A DNA stretch of 64,000 nucleotides from Sarcomyxa edulis (lineage: Eukaryota > Basidiomycota > Agaricomycetes > Agaricales > Mycenaceae). The notes beneath the pieces are model-generated. The model did no database searches. It saw nothing but the letters and a program-made list of their open reading frames with translations, and was not told the origin of the DNA. Where the stretch lies: the NCBI GenBank assembly GCA_009761415.1, contig QUOL01000003.1:2604001-2668000 (forward strand). Direction: 5' to 3'. Positions 10,344-21,689 of the stretch are shown piece by piece. The translations under genes were made by a program, and so were the position numbers. The stretch's first letter is position 1, and each line of letters begins with the position of its first letter.

Positions 10344-11693
10344 TCATGTTGAGCCTATCAACAGGTCCTTCTCTGCGTCAAACCTCACCAACCGAGCATG
10401 TTCATTCAACCATCCGAGAAACTCTGGATTGCAAGAAAAGGTCCGAGCAAAACGGAATGTGCTGATGGGTTTTCCAAGTGCCAAACGTGACAAAACTATA
10501 GCTCGAATCAACATCTCGTTCGGTGCAGTACCCGCAATGGTGATCGTTCGAAGATCAGGCCATAGTGGGAAGCCCGGATGAGTCCCCGCCTTTGAACTGT
10601 CTGACTCGAACTCGATGAGGCGCAGAAAAGAATCAGTGCCGTTGAATCGGTATAACGTGAGGTCAGTAATATTGGGGAACATCCGCATGAGATCTGCTGT
10701 GACTCCGTCCTCGACGTACATATTGGCGAAGGCCAAATGTCGTAGAGTGGGATACATAGGACTGTCAGAATTTCTCGTGGTTTCAAGAAAGGTCTGCCAC
10801 TCCCTAGGGCCAACGCCAAGCTCTAGAGTATGGAGGACTGGCATGGAAATTGTTCTTATGATAACGGAGGCATCATCGTCGATTTCGTTGAAGGTACGAA
10901 TGACGAGAGAACGAAGGAATTCCATTTTGATTGGCAGAGCGTTTTGACTGACGATGTCACGTATCAAAACGGTCATGTCCCCATCGAGCACTAACGTCTC
11001 TAGCGCTGGCGACGACTGGAGGAGGCCATGAAATTCCGCGAAGCGTGGCCACTCTGTCGGCGACAAATCTCGGATACTGAGAAATGTCAATCCGCCAAGG
11101 AGAGATGAGTGCCACGGTATTCCGACTCTGTTGAGCTCGATGCGTGATAGCGCAGGGAATGTGGCTTTTGGGAAGGGGTGTGTCGCTATGTCCGAGCCAG
11201 TGACACCATCAAATATAGAGTAGAGTTGAAGAAAAGTCAAGTGGGGAATTGTAACAGTCAAAGATTGGACAGCGGTAAGTGCTAGGTGCACAGTGGAGCA
11301 AGCGCCTGCCAATATGTTCAGTTCGCGGCAATGGTCGATACGTGGCCGCAGTATGTCTACAATGGGAGCAAGATGAATTTCGATTTCTGCATAGGGCATA
11401 TGGTCCATTTGTGAGCAATCGAGAACGATGTCGAGGGGGTAAGACTGTGACCTGTTAAGATACTGGTGGAGATATTCGAAGTGTTGATACAGAATCCGTA
11501 TGTGCAACGTAGTCCACAATTCCGGGGTATCGATGGCAATATTCCGCCATTGCCGACTGCACTGGGATATCACCGTCTCGACCACGGGAAATGGTTGACA
11601 TGGAAGTGGAACATGATCTGGATGTGCAGCCTTAAAAATCATAATGAGGATTTCTGGAGGTAACGAAAGGATTGATAAGCCTCTAGGGTCCAT
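10344..11693 (-). CDS. F-box protein, 449 residues, single exon
   Basis: The start is the ATG at 11693 (MDPRGLSILSLPPEIL); the upstream in-frame codon is only GTG. Residues 10-55 are an F-box: LPPEILIMIF, a loop, then ISQCSRQWRNIAIDTPELWTTL. The rest is a leucine-rich, repeat-like region (PLDIVLD, LRSLVIRTF, PTLRHLAFAN, ITDLTLYRF) typical of the large agaricomycete F-box families. Such proteins are substrate adaptors of SCF ubiquitin ligases that bind Skp1 through the F-box. The target is unknown. No intron is needed. Its neighbours are an F-box pseudogene on the same strand and another F-box gene on the other strand, which points to local family turnover. Confidence 0.85.
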   Translation of the reverse strand: MDPRGLSILSLPPEILIMIFKAAHPDHVPLPCQPFPVVETVISQCSRQWRNIAIDTPELWTTLHIRILYQHFEYLHQYLNRSQSYPLDIVLDCSQMDHMPYAEIEIHLAPIVDILRPRIDHCRELNILAGACSTVHLALTAVQSLTVTIPHLTFLQLYSIFDGVTGSDIATHPFPKATFPALSRIELNRVGIPWHSSLLGGLTFLSIRDLSPTEWPRFAEFHGLLQSSPALETLVLDGDMTVLIRDIVSQNALPIKMEFLRSLVIRTFNEIDDDASVIIRTISMPVLHTLELGVGPREWQTFLETTRNSDSPMYPTLRHLAFANMYVEDGVTADLMRMFPNITDLTLYRFNGTDSFLRLIEFESDSSKAGTHPGFPLWPDLRTITIAGTAPNEMLIRAIVLSRLALGKPISTFRFARTFSCNPEFLGWLNEHARLVRFDAEKDLLIGST

Positions 11694-12307
11694 TTCCACT
11701 ACTAAGTACTGTGGGCTGTTGAGATCTGCTTGAAAATGCAGAAACGTTGGTCGGTGTAGCTTGAGCGGGTCTACATTCGAAATGACCAGAATGGAATAAG
11801 TGTTCGATACTTACGCAGTGTAAGTAACTGGGACCACAGGAGGAGAGCTCAGGGACCGCGGGACGTGAAGTTTCTGCTGAATTTGAATCTCGGAGCAGAC
11901 CGTCATGGATGCCGCACAGTGCCGGCCGAAGCTAATTGGACTCCGATCGAACCGCCAACTTGGCGCAACCGTCCATCATGTCTCCCGCACTCCCAACGTA
12001 CTGGCTCACTGGCTCAAGAGACTTGGACTTGGACCTGGACTTGCTAGGATTATCTTTTGCTTGCGCATCCCTGGAATTACAGTAAATACACGAGGCTTAT
12101 CATGATGAAGCTTGTCTTTCGTATCTCGTCTCACCATGTTTGAGGTCATCCCAGGTCACCCGAAGGCACTAGGTAAGTCAGAATTCTTCATGGCCACGTT
12201 AGAATGATGCTACCTCAAAGCTCTTCTTATGACAAGATTGTCGGCAATTTCAAATCATAGGAACTCTGCATGACAATAACATCGAATCATCGCTCCACAA
12301 TCCATGC
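11694..12307. other. Divergent intergenic region between two F-box genes
   Basis: 614 bases with no supported gene. A short direct repeat (CTTGGACTTGGACCTGGACTTG) lies near 12024-12045. It should hold both promoters, but no clear TATA box is seen. Confidence 0.5.
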
Positions 12308-13435
12308 ATGGAGGACAAGGATTCGCGGCCCCTGCGATCGACCTGCCCACCGTCGCTCAAACTGGCACCGGAACTCATCGCAGAGATATTCCTTCAATCC
12401 TCTCCATCTGCGACTGTCTTCCCTTTGGGTGCCATGGAACCTCTTCTCGCAATCACCCAGATTTGCTCTAGGTGGAGAGGTGTTGCTTTGGGAACTCCAC
12501 AGCTATGGTCGAACCTCATCATCGAACCGTCTACTACTACCCGATCCCTTTCACGGCTCGTAGACATAGTGGAAATTTGGTTCGAACGTGCAAGTACCAT
12601 CCCTCTCACGCTTACCATCGGAGACACTCTGTATGACGACTGGGAATCAGTATCAGGCATCGACATTCTTATCCAGCGACTTGTTGTACCACACGCGAAC
12701 CGCTTACGTGGTTTAACGCTAAAATCACCGTCAACTCACTACCAGTCGTTCCTTCGTCTTCCTCCTAGTACCATGACAGTTCTTCGTTCGCTATTCTTGC
12801 ATGGTGATATCGGCACAGAACCGTGGTCGGACGATCCATTCACCGTATTCGACTTTGCACCACAGCTCCGCAGAGTGACTCTGGCGTCTTTCCGACGCTC
12901 TGAATATCTACCCAGAGTCACAGCTGGGCTCCCTTGGCAACAATTGACCAACTTGTGCGTCACCGATGTCTCCCTTTCCATCAGGGACGTACACACCATC
13001 TTCCAAAGATGTGTCGACCTCATCGATTGCACTCTAGAATTTGGTTGTGACTCCTCCCCTCCTTATATCGTATCGGAGATCAAGCTCGTTCATTTAACTA
13101 CCTTTAAGGCTTTCGTCTGGGCAGGAACCACACCCGATGATCGTCCCCTCGATCTACTTTTCGATCCTTTATGTCTTCCGTCGCTCACGGATTTGGAACT
13201 GGACTCGAACATCTCGTATCTTCCACTTGCGTCGCTCATCTCCAAGTCATCGTGCCTACTCAAGCGCTTATCCCTTCCCAGCGTGACGATGTCGACGACC
13301 GACAAGAAGTTACTTCTCCAGCTCATACCATCCCTCAAAGAGCTATGCATGCCTTGGTCGACTGAAGACACAGAACTTTTGGATTTGATAGGTGGGCTCG
13401 TCCCGGAACTGAGATCTCTGGAAATTACCACTTAG
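12308..13435 (+). CDS. F-box protein, 375 residues, single exon
   Basis: ATG 12308 opens an intronless frame. The F-box is at residues ~15-70: LKLAPELIAEIFLQ, then ITQICSRWRGVALGTPQLWSNL, including the W-R and P-Q-L-W positions that are broken in the neighbouring pseudogene. A short polar segment and a leucine-rich C-terminal half follow (LRGLTLKSP, LRRVTLASF, LTDLELDSN, LKRLSLPSV, LKELCMPW). It is probably an SCF ubiquitin ligase adaptor with an unknown substrate. Start choice: another ATG lies 4 bases upstream in a different frame. The product is shorter than the divergent F-box neighbour and only distantly similar outside the F-box. Confidence 0.85.
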   Translation: MEDKDSRPLRSTCPPSLKLAPELIAEIFLQSSPSATVFPLGAMEPLLAITQICSRWRGVALGTPQLWSNLIIEPSTTTRSLSRLVDIVEIWFERASTIPLTLTIGDTLYDDWESVSGIDILIQRLVVPHANRLRGLTLKSPSTHYQSFLRLPPSTMTVLRSLFLHGDIGTEPWSDDPFTVFDFAPQLRRVTLASFRRSEYLPRVTAGLPWQQLTNLCVTDVSLSIRDVHTIFQRCVDLIDCTLEFGCDSSPPYIVSEIKLVHLTTFKAFVWAGTTPDDRPLDLLFDPLCLPSLTDLELDSNISYLPLASLISKSSCLLKRLSLPSVTMSTTDKKLLLQLIPSLKELCMPWSTEDTELLDLIGGLVPELRSLEITT

Positions 13436-14462
13436 AAGAATTACCTAGGTAAGAGGCTTTCAGTATTTGAATTTTCTCTGACCATTCATCACTGAGGGTT
13501 CTGTTGTCAGATATTCCCCGAGATAGACCTGGAAGAGTAAGAATCTCTGGTGTGTACCACGACAAGAACTCAGTTATGCCTCTGTTCTGATACATTCTCA
13601 ATAGGCCTTAAGTACAAAGTATTCGAATGCCACTTCTTTTAAGCTGGCTGCGGGCCACAAGTATCGTGAGGGATCGACAATCGTGATCAACGATTCCTTC
13701 GAAAAAAACCACACCAACGATCATTGAATATAATATTGTGTGCTCGTCATCTTTTCGGTCGCCTCTGCGCGTTTCAGAAGAGCTGTCGGCTGGTCAGATG
13801 GACACTAAGTATAAGAGCCTCACCGACATCCTTTGATATCCCCTCCAAGTTGTCTCGGAGCTCTGAACATCTCATGGCTCCCCTGTGCACTCTGGCCGAC
13901 ACCGCATGTCCGAATCAGCGAATGGTGTCACCGTAGGACTGGAGAGGTATCAAGTGAGCCTTGTATTTGTCTTTCACTAAATCCGATACAGAAAGAATGG
14001 CGTGCAGGCTCTGAGTCCTCAGGAATTTGAAGAAGAGTCTTAGTTCGGCTCGATGAGTTGCACAATTCGGTGCCACCATGACAAATATAGCGTACTACTC
14101 CCCGGCGTAAATGTTCGTTCGAGAAACGAGACAGGCTGAGATAAATACCAACGGTTTTTGAGACCATTCTGACCGACGGACATGTATAGGAGCTTCTGGG
14201 GGCCTTCGTTCTTTTACTGTGTTATCACAGAAAAGACGAGAAAGAAAGATAATCTTACGATTGCATAAAAGAGGGTCTTGGCGTGGCTCGATGAGTTCCC
14301 CAAATCGGTGCCGTGATTCGATTGAAGTACTGGAGGTGGGAGACATTAAAGTCTATTAATACACCTGTGACTGTTCTATGAATACAAGGGATACAGTAAA
14401 ATGTTGTAGGTCGATATATGAATGCAGGTGAAACAAGCCTCAATCAACGAGGCTACCTAGAA
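13436..14462. other. Intergenic, with an imperfect 45-bp direct repeat
   Basis: No gene is supported; open frames are short and unlike any family I know. Two copies of a 45-base segment containing GGCTCGATGAGTT and TCGGTGCC lie at about 14029-14074 and 14268-14313. Confidence 0.55.
14029..14313 (+). repeat. Pair of imperfect 45-bp direct repeats
   Basis: Copies at about 14029-14074 and 14268-14313 share GGCTCGATGAGTT, CAA, TCGGTGCC and a preceding AAGAG-GTCTT block, roughly 36 of 45 bases. No known element recognised. Confidence 0.55.
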
Positions 14463-17248
14463 TCAACACACAGCCGTAGCATTTGAATCCATTGATGCCT
14501 TTCTCGAAGCATGGAACCTATCAATAACGGACCGCAGGGTGAGGCGTGGCCATTTCTCGTTCCCAGATGTTTTGATCGGGCGATCTGCTGCGCTGCTCTT
14601 CTCGTCTTCATTATCGTTATCGTGTCCCTCCTGACTTCTTGGAGGAAAGAAACGTTCCCATGCAGCCTGCCACCAATGTTTCTCCTTGCTCTCCCATGCC
14701 GACCAGACACACCACAGGATCAGGATGAGCAGGGCGATAGAGAATGCACCAACCATCAAACGAGTGATCCCGTCCGCGTCCCGATAGCATGTGAAAGAAA
14801 AAGCTACCAGGAATGATACCATACTGTAGCATGATGTCTCAGATCGAATGAGATTGACAGAAGGAAGACAAGACTAACCTCCACATGAGTAAAGAATACG
14901 GAAGGCTATACATTATGCATAGCGTCTCTAGGCCGAATGGTGCATTGCTCGCTGCCATCAAGAAGCTGGCCTGTTGAAGACATAAGAATGTAGCAAGTAT
15001 TCACAATATGCGTCGTCGCTTACAGCCTGCTCCGCAGTATCTTTAGCTTTTGTTCGATTCTGGCGAACAAGTAGCAATCCGATGATGATGCTTCCTATGG
15101 AAGTCACCATAGATATGTAGCTACATATCTGTGCAGGTGAACGAATTCCATGGACTGCGTTATCAACACTGGCAATGGATAAGAAGGATATGTTGGCATT
15201 GAGAAGGACTGCCGCCTAAATAAGAAGCTTTATGAGAAAAGACAAAGAGAGCGGTAGCGCGAACTCATGACCTACATTGATGATCAGGTCTTGCCATTCC
15301 TCGTTCAATTTCGTTATGGCCTGGCTCCACGACACGTGACTGACGAGGTCGTCGACCCATAATTTCTTTAGAGTCGCGAGATGAGTATCTGGAGCATAGA
15401 AGAATACTGGAGAGAGTATCATCATAAGGTATGAGGGCTTTTTGGCGTTGGTATTATATACGGATTGATCTCGGGAGAGTCGAGCAAAAGTTTGCCCGTG
15501 GAAATTCAGGAATTTGTGACGGGTGAATATACACATAAACCGTGCTGAAGTGAAACGGCTCGTAAGCAGGAAACCCCGAGAGCGGACTAAAGAGCTCACA
15601 CATGATACAAGTCGCCCCGCCGAATTGCGTTCCGACGTTCTCTTGGGAAAATAGTACATATCAGACTGGGTCCATCCTTCATACTGACAATGGCAAGAAG
15701 ACTTACTTTCCAGATTATTTACAAGGCCGAGCATCTTTTGGAGATCATCGGTACTGTATGGCGCCGTTGAGAACTTGGAGGTCAACGTGTCTCCAATGTG
15801 GTGGATTATCATGTCCTGGAGTCAAGAAGTCTGAAAAAACCCCATTCCAAAAGCGGGTAATGTCACTAACCCGAAGTTCTCGTACGATAGAGTTTGAAAG
15901 TTCTCCAAGAGCGTTTGGAAAGAATTCACAGTGATTCCTGGAACACGCAAATGTAATTTAAGATGTTTGCAGCGAAGAGTCTGGAAGGATAGTGACGTCT
16001 TACCAATATTCGGTTTCTACCAGATATCCTGTAGGAAAGAGAACGTCAAATTATGCGAGTTCAGAAGTCAAAGTGGGTATACGTACTCAAATGAGAAAGC
16101 TCTGCTATACCTTTGACTTCGAAGCACAAGGGCGTCGCGTCGAACTTGTCCAACCAAAAGAGGCAACGCTCGCCATGATCAGCAAAATAGTACCCACAAG
16201 AGGGAGCTCCGTCACTATTCTGAGTCAGGTCGAGGACTAGATCTACATCTGGAGCAAGTTCCATGTTTTGCGATCGGATAAAGTCGAAGATGTGGTCTAT
16301 GTAGATTCTGATCCGGGCTAGATTTTCGGGATCATAAAGGTTACCGTCCGTGAAAACTCTCTGGGGTTGAATATATCAGTACAGGCTCATATTTTTGAGG
16401 TGGGGGTCGAACCTTTTCAGGATGGTAAAAATACAGTGCTCCCTCAGGATGAGTGAACGAAGTCCAACCTTCTGGTTGGATGCTGAGAATAATTAACATC
16501 ATCAAACCATACGCGTCTCGAAAGTGGGTCATAGAGACGTACGGTCTGAAGTTCATCGTGCACGGCTCGATTGGGCACTCAACATTCGTTCTCAGTCTTG
16601 AAAAAAGTCAGCACGATCACTTGGAAAGAGGTAGAGTGAGGAGGCAGCTTACATGGTAATCTTCTTGTCGTATCTTTCGAACCAGGATGCAACGATGGGA
16701 TAGATTCTGAGACCGGGAGCCGACTCCGATAAATAAGACTTCCAAACATCTGCAACATCGGGGGCATCTGATATAGGTAGATGCACGGATGATGCTCTCA
16801 AGATTGTAAGGGCAGGTGGCGTCGAGGATGGATCTAGGCTAAGAGGTGTGGTAGGCCTGGATATGCTACCCTCTGAGTCTTCGTAGGACAAGCTAAGATT
16901 TTGAGAGGAGAACGAACGAGCACCTCTCGAGGATGCGTCATACGGATGAAGCGAGTGGCCATACCCCAAAGATACAATCGACGCCATATGTGGGCTATGT
17001 ATCTGAAAAGGTATCCGAGAAGGAGGCTGAGCGCTCGCGCAGACGACGACGTGATCATCCTGATCAGAAGGTGGCAATGGTGCAATTTCATCGCGAGTAA
17101 CCCTGCCCAAGTATCGCTCTACTTCAAACCTGCGGCGTAAAAGCGACAAAAGACGCAGTATCCCTCCAATCGAGCGCCGTACGAATTTGTTGTCCAGGAA
17201 TAGCATACGCAGCAATTTCAACAGCCATTGAGGAAGTTTTCTAGACAT
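14463..17248 (-). CDS. Multi-pass membrane protein with WW-like motif
   Basis: The start is ATG 17248 (MSRKLPQWLLKLLRML) and the stop ends at 14463. At least nine exons. Checked junctions: exon 1 ends 16653 (AT|GTAAGC), exon 2 starts 16596, and the last exon is 14823-14463. The N-terminal ~200 residues are basic and Ser-rich. A WW-like segment follows (EGWTSFTHPEGALYFYHPEK, then RVFTDGNLYDPE) with the GW and YFY positions but no second Trp. A conserved middle part includes CLFWLDKFDA and VETEYWNHCEFFP. Four or five transmembrane helices lie in the C-terminal half (for example SIGSIIIGLLLVRQ and IALLILILWCVW), followed by a polar tail. This layout is shared by many uncharacterised basidiomycete proteins. 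Function is unknown. Confidence 0.75.
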
Positions 17249-17655
17249 TTGTGAGCTGTAGAGAACCGTCGAGGGGCTCTGGTCAAGGCCACTTGTGAAG
17301 GTACGAAAAAAGTCGAATGCAGTGCGAACGCCATGCTAAAGCTGTTTTTCTGATGCGCGCTCGAGGAAGACATGAGGCAGCTTCCGCATTCGGAGGGACG
17401 ATCGGCCTCGAAGCTAAGCACGACAAAACAGCCGCCTATGCTGAGAACAAGGCTAATATTTCGATATCTCATTGAAACGAAGTAGGAAAAGGAAAGGCAT
17501 TATTGGGAACTCCCTGCCAGACTAGATAGTATACATTTATGGTATCCAGCTGATATACATGGTAACGACGCGACGAGGAATACGAAAGAGGACCAAGAAG
17601 GGAAGAAATCTAGAATGAGTAGAATCAAAGTAGGATAGACCTTGGGTAGACCACC
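17249..17655. other. Intergenic between membrane protein gene and PEPCK
   Basis: Holds the promoter of the membrane protein gene and the 3' end of the PEPCK gene, both on the minus strand. No other gene is seen. Confidence 0.5.
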
Positions 17656-19754
17656 TTAAATCTGTGGTCCCGCAGCCGTGACCTTGGGTTCAACCTCCTT
17701 CTCATAGAGAGCGAACGCCTTGTGGAACATCCCACCAAGCTTCTTTACCTCCCTCTCAAACGCCTCCTTGTCTGCCCAGGCCAACCGGGGGTTCAAGATC
17801 TCCCGTGGGACACCCTCAACGCCGGTAGGGATCGACAGGTTGAACGTGCCGAAAGTCTCGAACTCAGCCTTGGCTAGTTCGCCAGAGTGGACGGCGTCGA
17901 CGATACGGCGCGTGAATTTCAGTGGGCAACGTTTGCCTGCGACTGAACCGAATTTTCCGCCTGTCCAGCCGGTGTTGATGAGCCAGCAGTCGACTTTGTA
18001 TTTCGACATGCGTTCTGCGAGCATCTCGGCGTAACGGCCGGGCTGTCAAGGGTATGTTAGCTTGATGAAGACAGTGGACAGGAGGTAAGACGTACGTGAA
18101 GGACGATGAAGGGTGCACTGTAACAAGTAGAGAAGGTGGGAATGGGTTCGAGAACACCATCCTCAGTGCCTGGTGTTTTCCTGATCGAGAAGATGATGAG
18201 TACAGATACTGAGAGGACTCTCTGTAGAGACTTACGAGGTGTAACCAGCCAAGAAGTGGTAGCTAGCCTGCTCCGGCGTCAGCTTACTCACAGGTGGGAG
18301 CACACCAAACGCGTCGCAAGTCAACATGATGATGTTGCTCGGTTGGCTATCGACGACACAAGGAATCTTGGCATTCGGGATGTATTCGATGGGGTATGCG
18401 CATCGAGTGTTCTCCGTGATGCTGACATCGTCGTAGTCGGGGACACGACTGACTGGGTTGTATACGACGTTCTCGAGGATACTTCCAAATTTGATGGCGT
18501 TGAAGATTTCAGGCTCCTTCTCTGCGGAGAGGTTGATGCACTTGGCGTAGCATCCACCTTCAATGTTGAATACACCGGTGTCAGACCAGACGTGCTCGTC
18601 ATCACCGATGAGAAGACGATTGGGGTCGGCTGAGAGAGTAGTCTTTCCGGTACCAGAGAGACCGAAGAAGAGCGTAACGTCGTTCTTCGCAATACCGACG
18701 TTAGCGGAGGAGTGCAACGAAAGCTGGCCGAATTTGACGGGTTGCAGGTAGTGCTATAAGACAAGATGATTAGACGATGACGACGATCAAGAGGTGACGG
18801 ATGACTGACCATGACAGAGAAGACACCCTTCTTCATCTCACCAGCATACTCTGTTCCGAGGATGACCATCTCCATCCGCTTGAAGTTGATCTCGACGGAG
18901 GTCGTCGAGCTCATACCCTTCGTGAACCGATTGGCAGGGAATTGACCTGCATTATAGATGATGAAATCGGGCTCTCCGAAGTCAGCCAGTTGTTCCTCAG
19001 TGGGCCGGATGAGCATGTTATTCTGGAGGATCCGTGAGATCAGACACGGAATTTCCATATTGGGAAAAATGACGTACCATGAAGAGAGCATGGTAGGCGC
19101 GAGCACAGATGACCCGGACTTTGATTCGGTATTTGGGATCCCACTGGGGTCATTTGAATTAGACTTGGAGAATGCGGGGAAAGGGGGGAAAGACAGGTGA
19201 CATACTCCAGCATAACCGTCAAACACATAGACATTGTCGCGCGTGTTGAGATAATCGATTGCACGTTCGCGATTGATTTCAAAGGTGTCTATACAAGGCC
19301 GTCAATCCCGACGTGCGGAGAAGTCGAGTGAGGAGGGCACTCACGCTCGTCCATCTTGATATTGACAGAACCCCACCAGATATCATCCTTGCTCGTCTCT
19401 TCGTAGACGATCCGTTTATCTTTTGGGCTTCTTCCAGTCTTCTTACCAGAGAAGTTGATGAGTGCGCCAGAGGCGGAAATAATGGCCCCTTCGTTCCGGA
19501 TGGCATCTTCGTAAAGCTGCGCAACAGGAGCGTTGCGCTTGAGGAAGATCTTGTCCATATCGAAACCGGCCTGGGAGAAGTAATCCAGATCACGGCCGAT
19601 CACTGTGAAATGGGAGAACATGGTAGGTATGAGGGTGCGATGCAAGGCGGACACGAGACGTACAAGTTCCGAATTGTTCAGAGTCATGGGCCTGCGCATA
19701 ATTCTTGTGAAGGATGTGAGGAGTCACATAAGGAGTTTGGTGAGGCAGAACCAT
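17656..19754 (-). CDS. PCK1: Phosphoenolpyruvate carboxykinase (ATP)
   Basis: Makes phosphoenolpyruvate and CO2 from oxaloacetate and ATP in the cytosol, the key step of gluconeogenesis. The start is ATG 19754 ([15 protein letters not shown]). Exon 1 joins the next as T|GTACGT...CACAG|TG, giving [19 protein letters not shown]. Motifs in order: [13 protein letters not shown] (substrate-binding Arg); a region ending [21 protein letters not shown]; [16 protein letters not shown] (kinase-1a P-loop); [11 protein letters not shown] (kinase-2); [16 protein letters not shown]; and [12 protein letters not shown]. About eight exons. The C-terminus [13 protein letters not shown] and the overall length (about 550 residues expected) fit fungal Pck1. 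This is the ATP-type fold, not the GTP-type of animals. Expression is probably raised on non-sugar carbon, as in other fungi; no site for that is proven here. Confidence 0.96.
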
Positions 19755-20779
19755 GTTGTTAAGCTAGTAGAATATGAGATTGTTGAGAAAAGAGTCTTTT
19801 GGTATGAGTTTAAGTAGAAGAATGAGGAGCTAATGCGGTTCCCTGTGGAGCTGTTGCCGCAGAGGTTACCGCGGACAAGTCCTCGGGCGAAACTAGTTAT
19901 GGCAACAGGTATCAAGTACTCACCGACTGGGGCGGTGATGAAGGGCGATGTTCAGATCTACAAGTGGGCCTACGAGTGGACCTACGATTGGAATTTCGAG
20001 TGGGGACTGATGGGGAGAAGATGGGGGAAACACTCAAGGTGGGGTTCAGACGATGGAAAGTTTGCGTGGCATTCTTTATAGTGGCGAACCAGCACCGCTC
20101 CATTCCACAATTCCCCGAAAACAAATCCTACTTCTGGGCTAAATCAGGGGTTTCATCAGCAGGTTACTCTTGAAATGTACTGAAAGTGTCCAATATCACA
20201 CTCTTGCTGCTCAAGAGACTTACCGAGTTCACCCGCGGGGTCCCGCTAATGCGGAGGGCGGAGGTTGGACGTACAAACTCTTCAAGCATTCCAACACACT
20301 CTTGAGATATTCCGCAGATGGTAAAATGTTCGCTCAAAAGCCAGATCCAGACCACGAACATACGGGTGTTTATAGTGTCCAATCACATGGCGTTTGTCTA
20401 TAATTACTGGCTGAGAGGCAAGTCGATTTGCAGTGAAAAAAAAATAGCTGACTTCCGCCAGTCCAACATCCGAGGAGAGTCTGTCTCCACCGCAGGGGAA
20501 AAGAATGTATAGGTACTCATGATCAGAATGGTGCAGCGGCACCGAGGCATCGCAGGCTCGAGATGATCAGCCACAGCGAACAACTTGTTGGCGTTTCCGA
20601 CGGCTCTCCGCAAATTGTAATGCACATGAATTAGCCACGGAGTCTATGTGCTATGGGGGATATTGCTCGGACCGTAACGTGGGTCCGCATACCCTGGTTC
20701 AAACTACTCCGAGTCTCCAATATCGCTGGAACGTCTTAAAGGCATCCCTCATACTTACCCATGGAGCCCCAACATACCA
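19755..20779. other. Intergenic region upstream of both PEPCK and GNAT genes
   Basis: About 1 kb between divergent genes. It holds a 12-bp tandem repeat (19964-20011) and a TTTATA (TATAAA on the minus strand) at 20075-20080, far from the PEPCK ATG. Short open frames across 20160-20640 look non-coding. Confidence 0.55.
19964..20011. repeat. 12-bp tandem repeat, four units, in the PEPCK upstream region
   Basis: Units are GTGGGCCTACGA, GTGGACCTACGA, TTGGAATTTCGA and GTGGGGACTGAT. The first two are nearly identical; the others drift. They lie 210-260 bases upstream of the PEPCK ATG. Confidence 0.65.
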
Positions 20780-21365
20780 ATGCATTCCTCGTCTCGAACT
20801 TCAATTCCAGAGGGGTTCGGGATCAGACCCTTGGCATATCCTGATCTCCGAGACATCAGAGACCTTCACGTGAGTAGCTCGACTTTGTCTCCAGACCGCA
20901 CGGAATAAAGTCGAACAAATACAATCGCCACAGTCAAAGATTCTTCCTGTCGTTTACCCACCATTTTTCTTCCTGCAATTCTTGACACACAGTCACCGAC
21001 TCTGCCTCGTCGCCCACCAATCTTCGAGCCCTCATAAACCCGTCGCGTTCATCTCTGGATCGATACAATCGTCTGGTAACTCCGACACTAAAATCCAAAT
21101 TCTGACTCTCGGAGTCCTTCCGTGCCATCGAAATAACGGACTAGCACGCTTCCTTGTCCAGACACTCATCCATCAACTTCGCGAAGGCATGAATCAGGAT
21201 TCATCGCCCGTATCAGTGACAGTGCAGGTCGGCGCATCTAATACCCATGCTTGTCGGTTTTACAAAAGATTAGGGCTTGAAGATACTCATCTGGTACGCG
21301 ACTTGTATAGGACGCTACCTCCTGGGTTACGGGACGCGTATATAGTCAAGGGAACAATATACTAG
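20780..21365 (+). CDS. GNAT-family N-acetyltransferase
   Basis: Two exons, 20780-20869 and 20934-21365, give 173 residues. The intron is CAC|GTGAGT...CACAG|TCA in phase 0. The ATG at 20780 (MHSSSRTSIPEGFGI) leads directly into IRPLAYPDLRDIRDLH, the usual start of a GNAT fold (R-P-x-x-x-x-D). SKILPVVYPPFFFLQF follows, then the acetyl-CoA-binding core: LGVLPCHRNNGLARFLVQTL, with the Q/R-x-x-G-x-A loop as RNNGLA, and finally VGASNTHACRFYKRLGLED. The order resembles the NAA50/NAA60-like group, which acetylates protein N-termini, but I would not assign the substrate. A second frame from 20982 is just the 3' part of this gene. Confidence 0.85.
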
Positions 21366-21689
21366 GTATAATTCAAGTATAAACCATTTTTTTCTACAAG
21401 GGGCCCGAGATTCGGTCACAAGTCACAAATCTATCAGTCACGTGACAGCCCCGTTTCATTTCCTCGTCGAGGAAAGCGACGATCTCCTCAACGCGGGCAT
21501 TCGTATTCTGCCGAATTCTTCACATGCGGCCTGGACCTTTTTCCCTGTGGACGATAGGTCCAAGCGTCCAGCACTCAGAACGTCTCACGCTATTTCTGCG
21601 TTCCTTATAAACCTTCGACGAAACACGATTTCCCAAATTTCCGTTTGTACTTCTTCGCATCGATTCTCCCCACCAATATCTCCTAACAA
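21366..21689. other. Short intergenic region
   Basis: Between two genes on the same strand. A TATA box at 21606 is the only element recognised. Confidence 0.5.
21606..21611 (+). promoter_or_regulatory. TATA box of the BTB-like gene
   Basis: TATAAA, 79 bases upstream of the ATG at 21690. Confidence 0.45.
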
